Below are positions 26,593-34,965 of a stretch of DNA of 44,617 nt, in pieces; within the stretch, counting starts at the first letter, position 1; every line of letters starts with the position of its first letter. This DNA comes from Paenibacillus sp. Lineage in GTDB: Bacteria; Bacillota; Bacilli; Paenibacillales; YIM-B00363. Location: contig JAPSKX010000017.1 in NCBI GenBank assembly GCA_031181325.1, positions 1 to 44,617 of the forward strand, written 5' to 3'. Position numbers and translations under genes: made by a program. The notes below the pieces were generated by a model. It worked only from the letters and a program-made list of their open reading frames with translations, did no database searches and was not told the origin of the DNA.

Positions 26593-28860
26593 ATGATGCA
26601 CAACTCATTGATCATTCGCGAAACCTTAAGGGAAACGAACAACAATGCCCTTCATCGTATGAGAAGAGACCCGCACCGACTCGTTCGGCCTTCTGAGGCG
26701 AAGGACGTTGCCGCCGCAGCGAACGAATTGCTCATTACGGGGGAGTGGTCCGTGCGGATCGACGAACGGATTTCCGGGATGAAGGAGGCGGCCGAGGACG
26801 TCGAAGATTTCCTGACGAGGCGCGGCGCGATCGTCCGCCCCGACGGCGCTAGAACGATAACGCTGCTGATCGATCCGGAACAACCCGAAGGCACCTTCAC
26901 CCGGTCCGCGGATGCGTCGGGAGTCATAATATCCGCCGGGGGAATGCAGGGAATTTGGGCGGGGATCGTCGATCTGGAGAGAGAGCTGACCTCCGGCCCT
27001 TCGGCGAGCGTGCCTTACGGACGGACGAAGCGCGCTCCGGCGTGGAAGGTGCAAATCAGCCAAGCCGCGTTCGGCTCCAATTATTTGGTTCCCGATCTGT
27101 CCGAGGAATTCCTGTCGAACGATGTCTTCCGCCTGTTGACGCATTACGGCGCGAACGGAATGACGATCTACGGAGATTGGCTTTGTTACGTGAGGAGCGA
27201 GTCGTTTCCCGAATTGAATCATCCGGACTATGACCGGAATATCGCCTTGCTGCGGGACGCGGCGGCGAGGGCGACGAAGTATGGGATTAAACTATATTAC
27301 GTACCTGTCAGCCCGAAGTTGATGTCGGATCACCCCATATTCGAATGGCTTCCCTCCGTCCGCGGCGCGAAGATCGCGGTCGGATTGTCGAAAGACGCGA
27401 AGCGTATCCACAATCTGTGTTCTACGGACCCGGCGAGCCTTGCCTTCCAGGGCGAGGTCATGGCGAATTTATTCCGGGAGGTTCCGGAACTGGGCGGACT
27501 GATTCTCATCGTCGGCGGGGAATCGTTCTACCATTGTTATATGCGTCCGGACTTGCACGAGTTGCCGCCGAGGCAAGGGACGAATTGCGAAGCGTGCGGC
27601 CGCCGGAAAGCGGAAGAAGTCGTAAGCGGGCTGTTGAAGGCGACGGCGGATGCCGTCCACCGCATCGACCCGCATGTACCGGTTATGGCGTGGCCGTACA
27701 GCGCCTTCCGATGGTCTAGCGATCCTGCTCAACTGGAATTGGTCGAGGGCATGCAGGAGGATGTCGCCTTGCTGACGACGATCGATAAGGATCAGTGGAT
27801 GCAGAAGGACGGGTATAAGAAGCTGATCTGGGATTATAGCGTCGATTATACAGGGCCGGCCGATAACGCCATACAACAAGCCGACATCCTGCGCCGCAGG
27901 GGAATGGATTTATTCCTGAAGACGGAGACGGCGCTTGGACTTGAAGCGATCCATGTCCCGTACGTCCCGGCCTTGCAGAGGTTGGGGGAAAAATGGAAGC
28001 GCGTTGCTTCCTTGAAGCCGAGGGGAGTGCTCCAATCGTGGATGTTTTTCGGCATGTGGGGGTCGAGAGCGGAGGAGCTCGGCTGGTGGGCGTCCTGGTA
28101 TCCGGAGAAGAGCGTGGACGAGGTGCTCCGAACGATGGCGGAACGGGATTTCGGGAAGCTGAGCGGTCCGATGTTGACGGTATGGGAGAAGATGAGCGAG
28201 GCGGTCGGGCATTTCCCGTACATCCCTGACTACTTCACGGGACCCGAATTTATCGGCCCGGCCCAGCCGCTCCTGTTCGGGGAGGAAGGAAGCCCGTATA
28301 GCGAATTCGAGGCGTTGCTTTACTATTTGCAGGAAAACGAAGAGACGTTCTCTTCGACGGTGAACGAAGTAAAGCACTCCGTCATCCTGCACCGTCTGCC
28401 GGAGAGGATGTTCCGCAGCTTCATCCGCTTGGAACGGGAAGAAGAGGCGATCGATCTCGTCATTCGCGAGCGGCGGAAGGCGACGGAGCATTCGACGGCC
28501 GCATACGAGATCGTACGACGACTATCGAGCGAAGACGCCGTCGTACAAGCGGCTTTGCAAGAAGAGGCGATTGTCGTCGAGTTCCTGCATCGTACATTCC
28601 TGTCTACGGAACATACGTATTCGTTCCTGCGGGAGAAGGAACGTCTGGACCCGGCCGGAGGGAAAGATTACAACGCCGAGATGCTTCGGATCGCCGCCGC
28701 CGAGTTGGACAATGCAAGGCGTGCCAGACACATCTATGAGAAAGCGCCGTGGCTTGATATTGCGTTGCGCGTCGACGGGAAGTATCCGTCGAGCGTAACG
28801 ATGCTGGAGCGGAAGATCGCGCTGTTGGAGGAGGCCTTGAGGCGGAGGCTTCCGCGATGA
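26593..28860 (+). CDS. cytoplasmic glycoside hydrolase-like protein (GH20/GH67-type N-domain and barrel)
   Basis: A 755-residue protein with no signal peptide. Residues 60-150 (ARTITLLIDPEQPEG, then GVIISAGGMQGIWAGIVDLE) resemble the small N-terminal domain found before the barrel in beta-hexosaminidases and alpha-glucuronidases. The barrel runs from about 165 with LLTHYGANGMTIYGDW, AARATKYGIKLYYVPVSPKL, LILIVGGESFYHC, a CEACGRRK cysteine motif and VPVMAWPYSAFRW. The C-terminal 200 residues are helical. I cannot see the GH20 Asp-Glu pair with certainty, so specificity is open. It overlaps the M20 gene by four bases. Probably cuts the imported oligosaccharide. Confidence 0.65.
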   Translation: MMHNSLIIRETLRETNNNALHRMRRDPHRLVRPSEAKDVAAAANELLITGEWSVRIDERISGMKEAAEDVEDFLTRRGAIVRPDGARTITLLIDPEQPEGTFTRSADASGVIISAGGMQGIWAGIVDLERELTSGPSASVPYGRTKRAPAWKVQISQAAFGSNYLVPDLSEEFLSNDVFRLLTHYGANGMTIYGDWLCYVRSESFPELNHPDYDRNIALLRDAAARATKYGIKLYYVPVSPKLMSDHPIFEWLPSVRGAKIAVGLSKDAKRIHNLCSTDPASLAFQGEVMANLFREVPELGGLILIVGGESFYHCYMRPDLHELPPRQGTNCEACGRRKAEEVVSGLLKATADAVHRIDPHVPVMAWPYSAFRWSSDPAQLELVEGMQEDVALLTTIDKDQWMQKDGYKKLIWDYSVDYTGPADNAIQQADILRRRGMDLFLKTETALGLEAIHVPYVPALQRLGEKWKRVASLKPRGVLQSWMFFGMWGSRAEELGWWASWYPEKSVDEVLRTMAERDFGKLSGPMLTVWEKMSEAVGHFPYIPDYFTGPEFIGPAQPLLFGEEGSPYSEFEALLYYLQENEETFSSTVNEVKHSVILHRLPERMFRSFIRLEREEEAIDLVIRERRKATEHSTAAYEIVRRLSSEDAVVQAALQEEAIVVEFLHRTFLSTEHTYSFLREKERLDPAGGKDYNAEMLRIAAAELDNARRARHIYEKAPWLDIALRVDGKYPSSVTMLERKIALLEEALRRRLPR

Positions 28861-30050
28861 GCGCGTCGGGACAGAAGCACCCCGCGGTTCGCATTCTAGA
28901 GGACTTAATTTCCATTCAAAGCGTCAATCCGTTCTACGGGAACGGGGCTCGAGGGGAAGGAGAGATCGCGAACTACATCGAGAAGCGTTGCAGAGCGGCG
29001 GGACTGACAGTGACGCGTCAATCCGTCTTTCCGGGCCGCGACAACCTGATCGTCGAGCTTCGGGTCGGGAAGCCGGACAAGACGCTCTTATTCGAAGCGC
29101 ATATGGATACCGTATCGCTCGGCTCGATGACGGATCCGCTCGTTCCCCGGATCGTCGACGGGAGATTGTACGGCAGGGGAGCTTGCGATACGAAGAGTAC
29201 GTTGGCCGGCATGCTGTACATGATGGAGGAGTGCGCGAAGCGGCGCGATACGATCCCTTCGGATCTCGTATTTTGCGCATCGGTCGACGAGGAACATGAA
29301 TACCGCGGACTCATGGCGTTATTGGATCTGAATCTCCCGCTCGCCGGAGCGGTCGTCGGCGAACCGACGGAGATGGGCATCGTCGTCGCGCACAAGGGCT
29401 GCGCGCGATTCGCGGTGCGAACGCACGGGAAGGCGGCCCACAGCTCCGTCCCTCATGAAGGAGACAATGCGATCTATCAGATGATGCAAGTCATTCGCCA
29501 CATTCGAGAGCGGGTAGAGCCGGCGCTGCGGAAGGTCGAACATCCGTTATGCGGCTCCCCGTCGATCGCGGTGGGAACGATCGGCGGCGGATCGCAGATC
29601 AACATCGTGCCGGAAGCATGCGAGATCGAAGTCGATCGGCGGATTATACCGGGGGAACGGCCGGACCGGGTATTACTCGAATTCGAACGGGAGCTCGGCG
29701 AAGCGTTGCGGGATCGGGGCGTGACGTTCACCATCAGGAAGCTGCTGCTGGATTGGGCGCTGGATACGCCGCACGAGTCCGCGGTCGTTCGTTGTTCCCG
29801 GGCGGCCGCCGCGAGGCTTGGCCTCAAGCCGGACTTGGTCGGGGCTCCGTACGGCAGCGACGCCTCCAAGCTGCAGCAGCTTAAGGGGATTCCCAGTATC
29901 GTATATGGACCGGGCTCGATCGCCCAAGCGCATTCCAAAGATGAGTGGGTGCCGGTCCGCGAGGTAGAGCAAGCAGCGTCCTTTTATTTAGAAGTAGCGA
30001 CGACCTTCCCTTATGAATATGAATCGAACGGAGCGGATGATCGACGATGA
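28857..30050 (+). CDS. M20-family metallohydrolase (ArgE/DapE/deacylase type)
   Basis: A 397-residue cytoplasmic di-zinc hydrolase. Metal ligands and catalytic residues are all present: FEAHMDTV, GRGACDTKSTLAG, SVDEEHEYRG, GEPTEMGIV and the last His in AQAHSKDEW. A lid domain with AHKGCARFAVRTHGKAAHSS lies between. Family members remove acyl groups from amines or cut dipeptides (acetylornithine, succinyl-diaminopimelate, carnosine types). Here it sits between a glycosidase-like gene and RidA with four-base overlaps at both ends, so deacylation of an amino group on the incoming sugar or amino-acid product is the likely step. Acyl group unknown. Confidence 0.92.
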   Translation: MSASGQKHPAVRILEDLISIQSVNPFYGNGARGEGEIANYIEKRCRAAGLTVTRQSVFPGRDNLIVELRVGKPDKTLLFEAHMDTVSLGSMTDPLVPRIVDGRLYGRGACDTKSTLAGMLYMMEECAKRRDTIPSDLVFCASVDEEHEYRGLMALLDLNLPLAGAVVGEPTEMGIVVAHKGCARFAVRTHGKAAHSSVPHEGDNAIYQMMQVIRHIRERVEPALRKVEHPLCGSPSIAVGTIGGGSQINIVPEACEIEVDRRIIPGERPDRVLLEFERELGEALRDRGVTFTIRKLLLDWALDTPHESAVVRCSRAAAARLGLKPDLVGAPYGSDASKLQQLKGIPSIVYGPGSIAQAHSKDEWVPVREVEQAASFYLEVATTFPYEYESNGADDRR

Positions 30051-30439
30051 GAAAAGAAGTGATCCGTACCAACAAAGCGCCGAGGCCTAGCGGCGGTTAT
30101 TCGCAAGCGATCAAGCTCGGCGATATGATTTATGTCTCCGGCACTTGCCCGTTCGAGATCGATACAGGCGAGGTTCTTTCGCCGGACGATATTGCGGAGC
30201 AAACCAGAATCGTACTGAAATACATCGAGAATATATTGAACGAAGGGGGCAGCTCCATTCGACATGTCGTCAAGGTGACCAGCTTTATTACCGAACTGGG
30301 CCATTTCAAGACGTACGACGAGGTGTATCGCAGCTTCTTCCCGAACGATCCGCCGGCCAGGAGCACGGTGGAAATCGTGAAGTTTCCTCCCGGTATGTGC
30401 ATAGAGATCGAATGCGTCGCGTACGTTCCGCAGACGTGA
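30047..30439 (+). CDS. ridA: RidA-family enamine/imine deaminase
   Basis: A 130-residue trimer-forming protein of the YjgF/YER057c/UK114 family. It has GGYSQAIKLGDMIYVSGTCP at the N-terminus, then VVKVTSFITELGHFKTYDEV, and the active-site Arg in PPARSTVEIV with the acidic partner in MCIEIECVAYVP. RidA hydrolyses 2-aminoacrylate-like enamines produced by PLP enzymes. The ATG overlaps the M20 stop, and a PLP-dependent enzyme follows in the same cluster, which points to a dedicated role rather than general housekeeping. About 190 bases with no convincing gene separate it from the next gene. Confidence 0.95.
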   Translation: MRKEVIRTNKAPRPSGGYSQAIKLGDMIYVSGTCPFEIDTGEVLSPDDIAEQTRIVLKYIENILNEGGSSIRHVVKVTSFITELGHFKTYDEVYRSFFPNDPPARSTVEIVKFPPGMCIEIECVAYVPQT

Positions 30440-30629
30440 TCCGTGGGGCGTATGAATATGACGGAACGGGTGTGGGTTGTCGGCAGCGGCAGGCGCGGGC
30501 GCGAAGCAATCAGCGGCGTTATTGCCGGAAGCGTGGAGGCATGCGGAGCTGGCGCAGCAATGCTTCGAAGCCGTTGGATCTTCCCCAAAACCTCAGTAAA
30601 TTACTCGGATTTTCGAAGGAGAATGCAAC

Positions 30630-31763
30630 ATGGACGCTTTATTAGAAAAGCAATCTTTCGCCGGGCTGGATTCGTGCACTTGGCTGTATTCGGGAGCGGA
30701 GACGCCGCCGCTTAACGGCGCGATCGCCGCCATGAACGAATATCTGACACATCGTACGATGGGTCCCGAAGGCAGAGAGGAGAACGCGCGGATTGAGCAG
30801 TCCTGCAAGGATCGGCTCGCCCGCCTGCTTCGGGGAAGCCCGGAGCAGATTGCGTTCATGGCGAATTCCTCCGACGCGATATCCATGCTGGCCCATTCCA
30901 TAAAGCTTGCCCCGGGTGATAACGTCGTCATCAATACGCTGGAGTTCCCGTCCGGCGTGCTCCCGTGGCTAATGCTGAAGGAACGAGGGATCGAGGTTCG
31001 CGTCGTCGAGCATCGGAATTGGGTCGTCTCCAATGAGGAGGTATTGGCGAAGGTAGACGGCCGAACGAAGCTCGTCGTCGCCAGCCATGTCAGCTACTTG
31101 AGCGGCGCCCGAATCGACTATCGTTCTCTGTACCGCGAGCTTACGCGCACGAACGCATTACTCCTGCTCGATGCGACCCAGTCGCTCGGAGCCGTCGAGG
31201 TCGACATGAACGATGCGGATATCGTCGTATGCAGCTCGTACAAGTGGCTGCTAGGCGTTCACGGACTAGGCATTCTTGCGGTGAACCCGGCGCGCACGGC
31301 GCATCTATACCCGCAGTCCATCGGGTGGAGAAGCGTCACGGATATATTCGGACCGAACCGGTTCGAATCGTATACGTTCTTCGACGATGCAAGAAGATTC
31401 GAAACCGGATATCCAAGCTATCCCTCCTTGTACGCAATGAACTTTTCGATAAATCTGTTATTGGAGGTCGGAATCGAGAGGATTGAACGTCACATCCTGA
31501 CCCTCGGCCAAGAGCTGATCGACCGGGTTACGGAGCTGGGTTACGAAGTTATAACCCCTGCGGATCCTCGGAAGAGGGCGGGGAACGTCAGTTTCGTCGC
31601 GGAGGATGGAGAACGAATCGCGAACGGGCTCAGCAAGCGCGGCGTGTACGCATGGGGCGGCGACGGAAGGCTCCGCGCATCGATCCATCTGTTTAACGAT
31701 TCGGGGGATATCGACCGGTTCGCGAGCGCGTTGGAGGAGGAATCGGGTTGTGATGTGCGATGA
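30630..31763 (+). CDS. class V PLP-dependent enzyme (aminotransferase/lyase)
   Basis: A 377-residue fold-type I PLP enzyme. The cofactor aspartate lies in LLLLDATQSLGAVEVD and the Schiff-base lysine in VVCSSYKWLLGVHGLGIL (Lys205). The family includes cysteine desulfurases, isopenicillin-N epimerases and serine/cysteine lyases. With RidA next to it, beta-elimination or deamination giving an enamine is more likely than simple transamination, but motifs do not decide. AAGGAGAA about seven bases before ATG supports the start. The next gene begins 19 bases after its stop. Confidence 0.9.
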   Translation: MDALLEKQSFAGLDSCTWLYSGAETPPLNGAIAAMNEYLTHRTMGPEGREENARIEQSCKDRLARLLRGSPEQIAFMANSSDAISMLAHSIKLAPGDNVVINTLEFPSGVLPWLMLKERGIEVRVVEHRNWVVSNEEVLAKVDGRTKLVVASHVSYLSGARIDYRSLYRELTRTNALLLLDATQSLGAVEVDMNDADIVVCSSYKWLLGVHGLGILAVNPARTAHLYPQSIGWRSVTDIFGPNRFESYTFFDDARRFETGYPSYPSLYAMNFSINLLLEVGIERIERHILTLGQELIDRVTELGYEVITPADPRKRAGNVSFVAEDGERIANGLSKRGVYAWGGDGRLRASIHLFNDSGDIDRFASALEEESGCDVR

Positions 31764-31782
31764 CGGGGGAAGGCGCATTCCG

Positions 31783-32781
31783 ATGAAGAAGGTGAGAGCA
31801 GCCGTCATCGGACTTGGTGCCTGGGGACAGTGCCATCTGGAAGCTTATCGTTCGTTGCCCCAGGTGGAAGTGGCGGCCGTATGCGACGCGAACGCGGACC
31901 GCCTCCGGTTGGCGGAGGAGTACGGAGTGCCCGGACGGTATACTTCGATCGATGCATTGCTGGAACGGGACGATATCGATCTCGTCAGCGTAGTCACCTT
32001 CGAGAAGGATCATCTTCAGCCTACCCTCAAGGCGCTGCGAGCCGGCAAGCATGTGCTGGTCGAAAAGCCCGTCTCGACGGAGTTGGCCGAAGCGAAGGAA
32101 ATGTGGAGGGTCGCGCAGGAGCATAACCGAAAGCTATATCCGGGCCATATTTTACGGTTCGACCCCAAATATGCGGAAGTGTACAATTCTATCCAGAACG
32201 GGAAGATCGGCCAACCGGTCAGCATGTACTTGAAGCGGTCGCGGCCGAAGTCGCTCTTCGCGACGTTTCATCGTATGCATACCGTCTTTCTGTTGATGGT
32301 GCACGACTTGGACATGGCGATCTGGTATGCGGGAAGTCGAGTGAAATCCGTAAGAGCCTACAGTCGACATCTCTCGGACAAGGCTTCTCCCGAAGTGTTA
32401 TGGAGCGTTCTCCAGTTTGAAAACGGGGTTACAGCCGTCTTGCAGAGCAACTGGATGTCCCCGGACGAAGCCGGCGTCGAGACGGCCGATTCCGTCGAGG
32501 TGATCGGCGTTAACGGCATCGCCCAGTATGAAACTAGCTTTTCCGGTCTTCAAATTTGGAACCAAGCGGGCAGAACGACTCCCGAATTTAATATCCATCG
32601 GAAGGCGAACGGTCATGTTTACGGCGCTCTACGGGATCAGCTGGGTTTCCTTAGTGATTGCATTCGCAACGGCGAAGGGGATGCGTACGTCTCCTTCCCC
32701 GACGCGATCCACGGCATCGAGGTCGCGGAAGCGATACTGGAGTCGACTCGGACGGGGAAGGAGATCGTGTTGGAGCCATGA
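31783..32781 (+). CDS. Gfo/Idh/MocA-family oxidoreductase
   Basis: A 332-residue NAD(P)-dependent dehydrogenase. It has RAAVIGLGAWGQCHLEAYRS with the GxGxxG-type loop, VCDANADRLRLAEEYGVPG, and the EKPVST hallmark near residue 93. The second half has MVHDLDMAIWYAG in place of the usual histidine-containing helix. ATG 31783 after GGGGGAAGG is preferred to 31753, which lies within the upstream gene. It is the last clear enzyme of the cluster and probably oxidises a sugar hydroxyl or reduces the keto product of the PLP/RidA step. It differs clearly from the oxidoreductase at 14249. Confidence 0.92.
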   Translation: MKKVRAAVIGLGAWGQCHLEAYRSLPQVEVAAVCDANADRLRLAEEYGVPGRYTSIDALLERDDIDLVSVVTFEKDHLQPTLKALRAGKHVLVEKPVSTELAEAKEMWRVAQEHNRKLYPGHILRFDPKYAEVYNSIQNGKIGQPVSMYLKRSRPKSLFATFHRMHTVFLLMVHDLDMAIWYAGSRVKSVRAYSRHLSDKASPEVLWSVLQFENGVTAVLQSNWMSPDEAGVETADSVEVIGVNGIAQYETSFSGLQIWNQAGRTTPEFNIHRKANGHVYGALRDQLGFLSDCIRNGEGDAYVSFPDAIHGIEVAEAILESTRTGKEIVLEP

Positions 32782-32930
32782 CGGCGTACCCGATGCGGGC
32801 GATTTGCAAGCCGAGAGAGATAGGGTTCGATTGCGAGTTAGTCGAAGACTTCAAGCGGATGCACCCCTGCTACACGAATCGGGTTCCGGAGCAGGAGGGG
32901 GGAGGGCGGCGTCGAATACATTTTCTATAA
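32778..32930 (+). CDS. short frame at the end of the cluster (50 aa), possibly a truncated gene
   Basis: ATG overlaps the oxidoreductase stop (ATGA), as with other genes of this operon. It reads MTAYPMRAICKPREIGFDCE, then LVEDFKRMHPCYTNRVPEQE, and ends in a basic tail RRRIHFL. No family recognised. The coupling suggests a real start whose original downstream part may have been lost. An inverted CCTGCT/AGCAGG pair lies inside its end. Confidence 0.35.
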   Translation: MTAYPMRAICKPREIGFDCELVEDFKRMHPCYTNRVPEQEGGGRRRIHFL

Positions 32931-32941
32931 GTATAGAAAAT
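32920..32941. promoter_or_regulatory. perfect palindrome, likely operator of the WYL regulator
   Basis: ATTTTCTAT and ATAGAAAAT are exact reverse complements separated by AAGT. It lies 18 bases before the regulator ATG, in AT-rich DNA within a GC-rich region, and contains TATA-like -10 sequences. Autoregulation is inferred. Confidence 0.65.
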
Positions 32942-32959
32942 GGTTAGGAGGCGCGCTGC

Positions 32960-33910
32960 ATGAGCGACAAGCTGATCCGCATCTTTAACATCTTGACCGC
33001 GATCCAAGCGAACCCGGGCATCTCCGCGAACGACCTCGCCTTCAAGTGCGAAGTCGACGTGCGAACGATCTACCGCGACATGGAGCTGATCTACCTGATC
33101 GCGCCGGTCACGAACGAAGGGAAGGGCACCGGTTACCGCTTCATGGGCCGCTTCGCGATGACGCCGCTCAACTTCACCGAGCAGGAGTCGCTCGTGTTCT
33201 CGATGCTGCCGTCGCTCATCGACAAGGACAAGCTGCCGCATGGCTTCGAGACCGCTTACGACAAGGTGATGGCGACGCACCGCAAGGAGAAGTCGAAGCG
33301 GCATCACCTCATCGAGGATATCGCCGACATTATTCAGATGGGCACGCCGGCGTACCGCAAGGAGAGTCCGAACTTCCTGCAGCCGATCATTCGCGCCATT
33401 ATCGAGCATCGGACGATCGACACCGTCTATCATACGATGTCCCGCGACGAGACGACGGAGCGGAAGATCGATCCGTATTACCTCGTGCCGCGGGAGCAGC
33501 GCTTCTATTTGATCGGTTATTGCCATCTGAAGCGGGACATTCGAACGTTCCGCATCAGCCGGTTCCGGAACGTGGAGGTGACCGACGAGCTGTTCGACAA
33601 GGGCGACTTCAGCGTTAAGAAGCATCTGAAGAACACCTGGTCCATCGAGCAGGGCGACAAGAACATCACGTTCAAGGTGCGGTTCAGCGCCGACATCGCC
33701 CGGTACGTGAAGGAGGAGGAGCTGTTCGTTCACCCGCGCATGAAGGACCACAAGGACGGCAGCATGACGTTCGAGGTGACGGTCAATAACGAGAAGGAGT
33801 TCCTCCGCTGGATTCTCCAGTACGGACCGTCCGCGGAAATTCTCGAGCCGAAGTCGGTGCGGGAGAAGATGCGCGAGCGGCTGCGCGATTGGCTAGATGT
33901 ATACAAATAA
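32960..33910 (+). CDS. WYL-domain transcriptional regulator (DeoR-like HTH)
   Basis: A 316-residue regulator. The N-terminal winged helix has IRIFNILTAIQANPGISAND and VRTIYRDMELIYLI, of the HTH_11/DeoR kind. The central WYL domain is recognised from IIEHRTIDTVYHT, IDPYYLVPREQRFYLIGYCH and RTFRISRFRNVEV (about residues 145-210), and a WCX-like C-terminal domain follows. WYL domains bind nucleic acid or small ligands and often control stress or defence genes. TTAGGAGG at 32944-32951 and the palindrome upstream mark an independent unit; a terminator follows. Confidence 0.93.
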   Translation: MSDKLIRIFNILTAIQANPGISANDLAFKCEVDVRTIYRDMELIYLIAPVTNEGKGTGYRFMGRFAMTPLNFTEQESLVFSMLPSLIDKDKLPHGFETAYDKVMATHRKEKSKRHHLIEDIADIIQMGTPAYRKESPNFLQPIIRAIIEHRTIDTVYHTMSRDETTERKIDPYYLVPREQRFYLIGYCHLKRDIRTFRISRFRNVEVTDELFDKGDFSVKKHLKNTWSIEQGDKNITFKVRFSADIARYVKEEELFVHPRMKDHKDGSMTFEVTVNNEKEFLRWILQYGPSAEILEPKSVREKMRERLRDWLDVYK

Positions 33911-33936
33911 GCTCGGATCGATGATAACGGTAACGC

Positions 33937-33973
33937 GCGCGGCGTCTCCATCGGAGACGCCGCGCTATTTATA
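33937..33973 (+). terminator. Rho-independent terminator of the WYL gene
   Basis: GCGCGGCGTCTCC and GGAGACGCCGCGC form a perfect 13-base stem around ATC, followed by TATTTATAT. Confidence 0.9.
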
Positions 33974-34037
33974 TGCCGAGGACCGATTCGCGTTCTAGGA
34001 AGCCAATCGATTTCAGTCATACCGCGGGGGATGAACT

Positions 34038-34646
34038 ATGGACCACACCAGCCTGTTGCGTTCCTTCGAACACCAGTTTCGCTCTGCCCAGCATCCTGAT
34101 TGATTCGAATCGATCATGCATCGCCTCTTTACGCTCAGCTCCGAGATGGTTTGCATCACCACGTTCGAGGGAGGGGGATACCTATACGCGAACGAAGCCT
34201 ACCTGGCGCTGTTCGGGTACCGCAGGGAGGAATTGGTCGGCAAGCGCGTCTCGTTGTGGGCGGATCCCGCGGATCGGAGCGGCTGCTCGGGGCGCTCGCC
34301 GCGTCGAAGGAGGGGGTCGTGCGCATTTTCGAGACCGTCTTCGTCGACCGAAGCGGGCATTCGCATTACGCGCTGTTGAACCTGCAGCGGGTGGACATTT
34401 TCGACGTGCCCTGCATTCTAACCGTGGCGAGGGATATTACGGATGACCGCCTGCGGATGAAGGAAGCGTTCGCGAAGGAACGGCTGGACGATCTGCGGCA
34501 AGCCGCTCAAGTCGCTGCCGAATCTCGTCTTCCGGCTGGAGACGGACGCGGACGGTCAGCTGGCGTATATGCAGGGAGACATCCGGATCGCATCGGACGC
34601 GGGAGGCACGACGGTCACGATCTCGTTCCCGGCGGCCTGCGACTAA
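34038..34646 (+). pseudogene. remnant of a PAS-domain sensor kinase
   Basis: From ATG 34038 the frame reads MDHTSLLRSFEHQFRSAQHP and stops at TGA 34101, then continues in the same frame with MHRLFTLSSEMVCITTFEGG and a PAS-like NEAYLALFGYRREELVGKRV. Near 34270 the coding moves to another frame (ERLLGALAASKEGVVRIFE, then ILTVARDITDDRLRMKEAF), and near 34500 it moves back: LPNLVFRLETDADGQLAYMQ, at once followed by the end of an HATPase-like domain, GGTTVTISFPAACD. So there is one stop, two frameshifts and a large internal deletion that removed the kinase core. This is a decayed gene rather than sequencing noise. Confidence 0.8.
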
Positions 34647-34690
34647 CGGAGGACAACGGAGGACGGTCCTCATTATACTGGAAATGCTCG

Positions 34691-34720
34691 AAGCCGGCGC
34701 TCGCGGCGTCGGCTTTGTCT
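34691..34720 (+). terminator. terminator behind the sensor remnant
   Basis: AAGCCGGCG pairs with CGTCGGCTT around a short GC loop, followed by TGTCTTGT. Confidence 0.65.
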
Positions 34721-34724
34721 TGTA

Positions 34725-34830
34725 TAGGAAGTATAAATCGCGGGTCATCGGGCAGCCCATAGCTAGGGCCTGGGGGGAGGATCGGGTCGACAGTGCTTTC
34801 CGAGGCGATTCCCTTAGCTCAGGCGCAGGG
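34725..34830 (+). repeat. repeat locus B: degenerate and full unit of the element seen at 3901
   Basis: It opens with TAGGAAGTAT (34725-34734), as at 3901 and 3959. A degenerate unit is followed by a good one (34771-34830) with GGATCGGGTCGACAGTGC, then TTTCCGAGGCGATTCCC and TTAGCTCAGG. The two loci lie about 31 kb apart, both on the plus strand and both after a gene end. Confidence 0.75.
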
Positions 34831-34890
34831 GGAGGATCGGGCCCTGTACCTTCGGTACCGCGTGAGCCCGCGTGAAGCACTTAGCTCAGC
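34831..34890 (+). repeat. repeat locus B, divergent last unit
   Basis: It begins GGAGGATCGGG, diverges into a hairpin GGTACC-rich segment (TGTACCTTCGGTAC), and ends AAGCACTTAGCTCAG. AAGCACT is the reverse complement of AGTGCTT in the preceding unit, so the two could pair in RNA. Confidence 0.5.
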
Positions 34891-34900
34891 ATCCCGATTT

Positions 34901-34928
34901 CCGCGAACTCCTGACCAGGAGGAATCAC
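34901..34928 (+). ncRNA. hairpin module of the repeated element, copy B
   Basis: CCGCGAA, stem CTCCT, loop GACC, stem AGGAG, then GAATCAC. Against copy A (4117-4144) one base pair in the stem is exchanged from T-A to C-G with pairing kept and flanks nearly identical. A structured RNA or mobile-element end is inferred. The remaining bases to 34965 hold nothing I can name. Confidence 0.45.
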
Positions 34929-34965
34929 TTGTTGGCTACGCAGAAGAGGCTTGACGAAAGCGGAT

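Noticed and set aside
30443-30715. 90-codon frame between ridA and the PLP enzyme gene
   Set aside because: It overlaps the start of the PLP enzyme gene in another frame, has no convincing ribosome site and no family resemblance.
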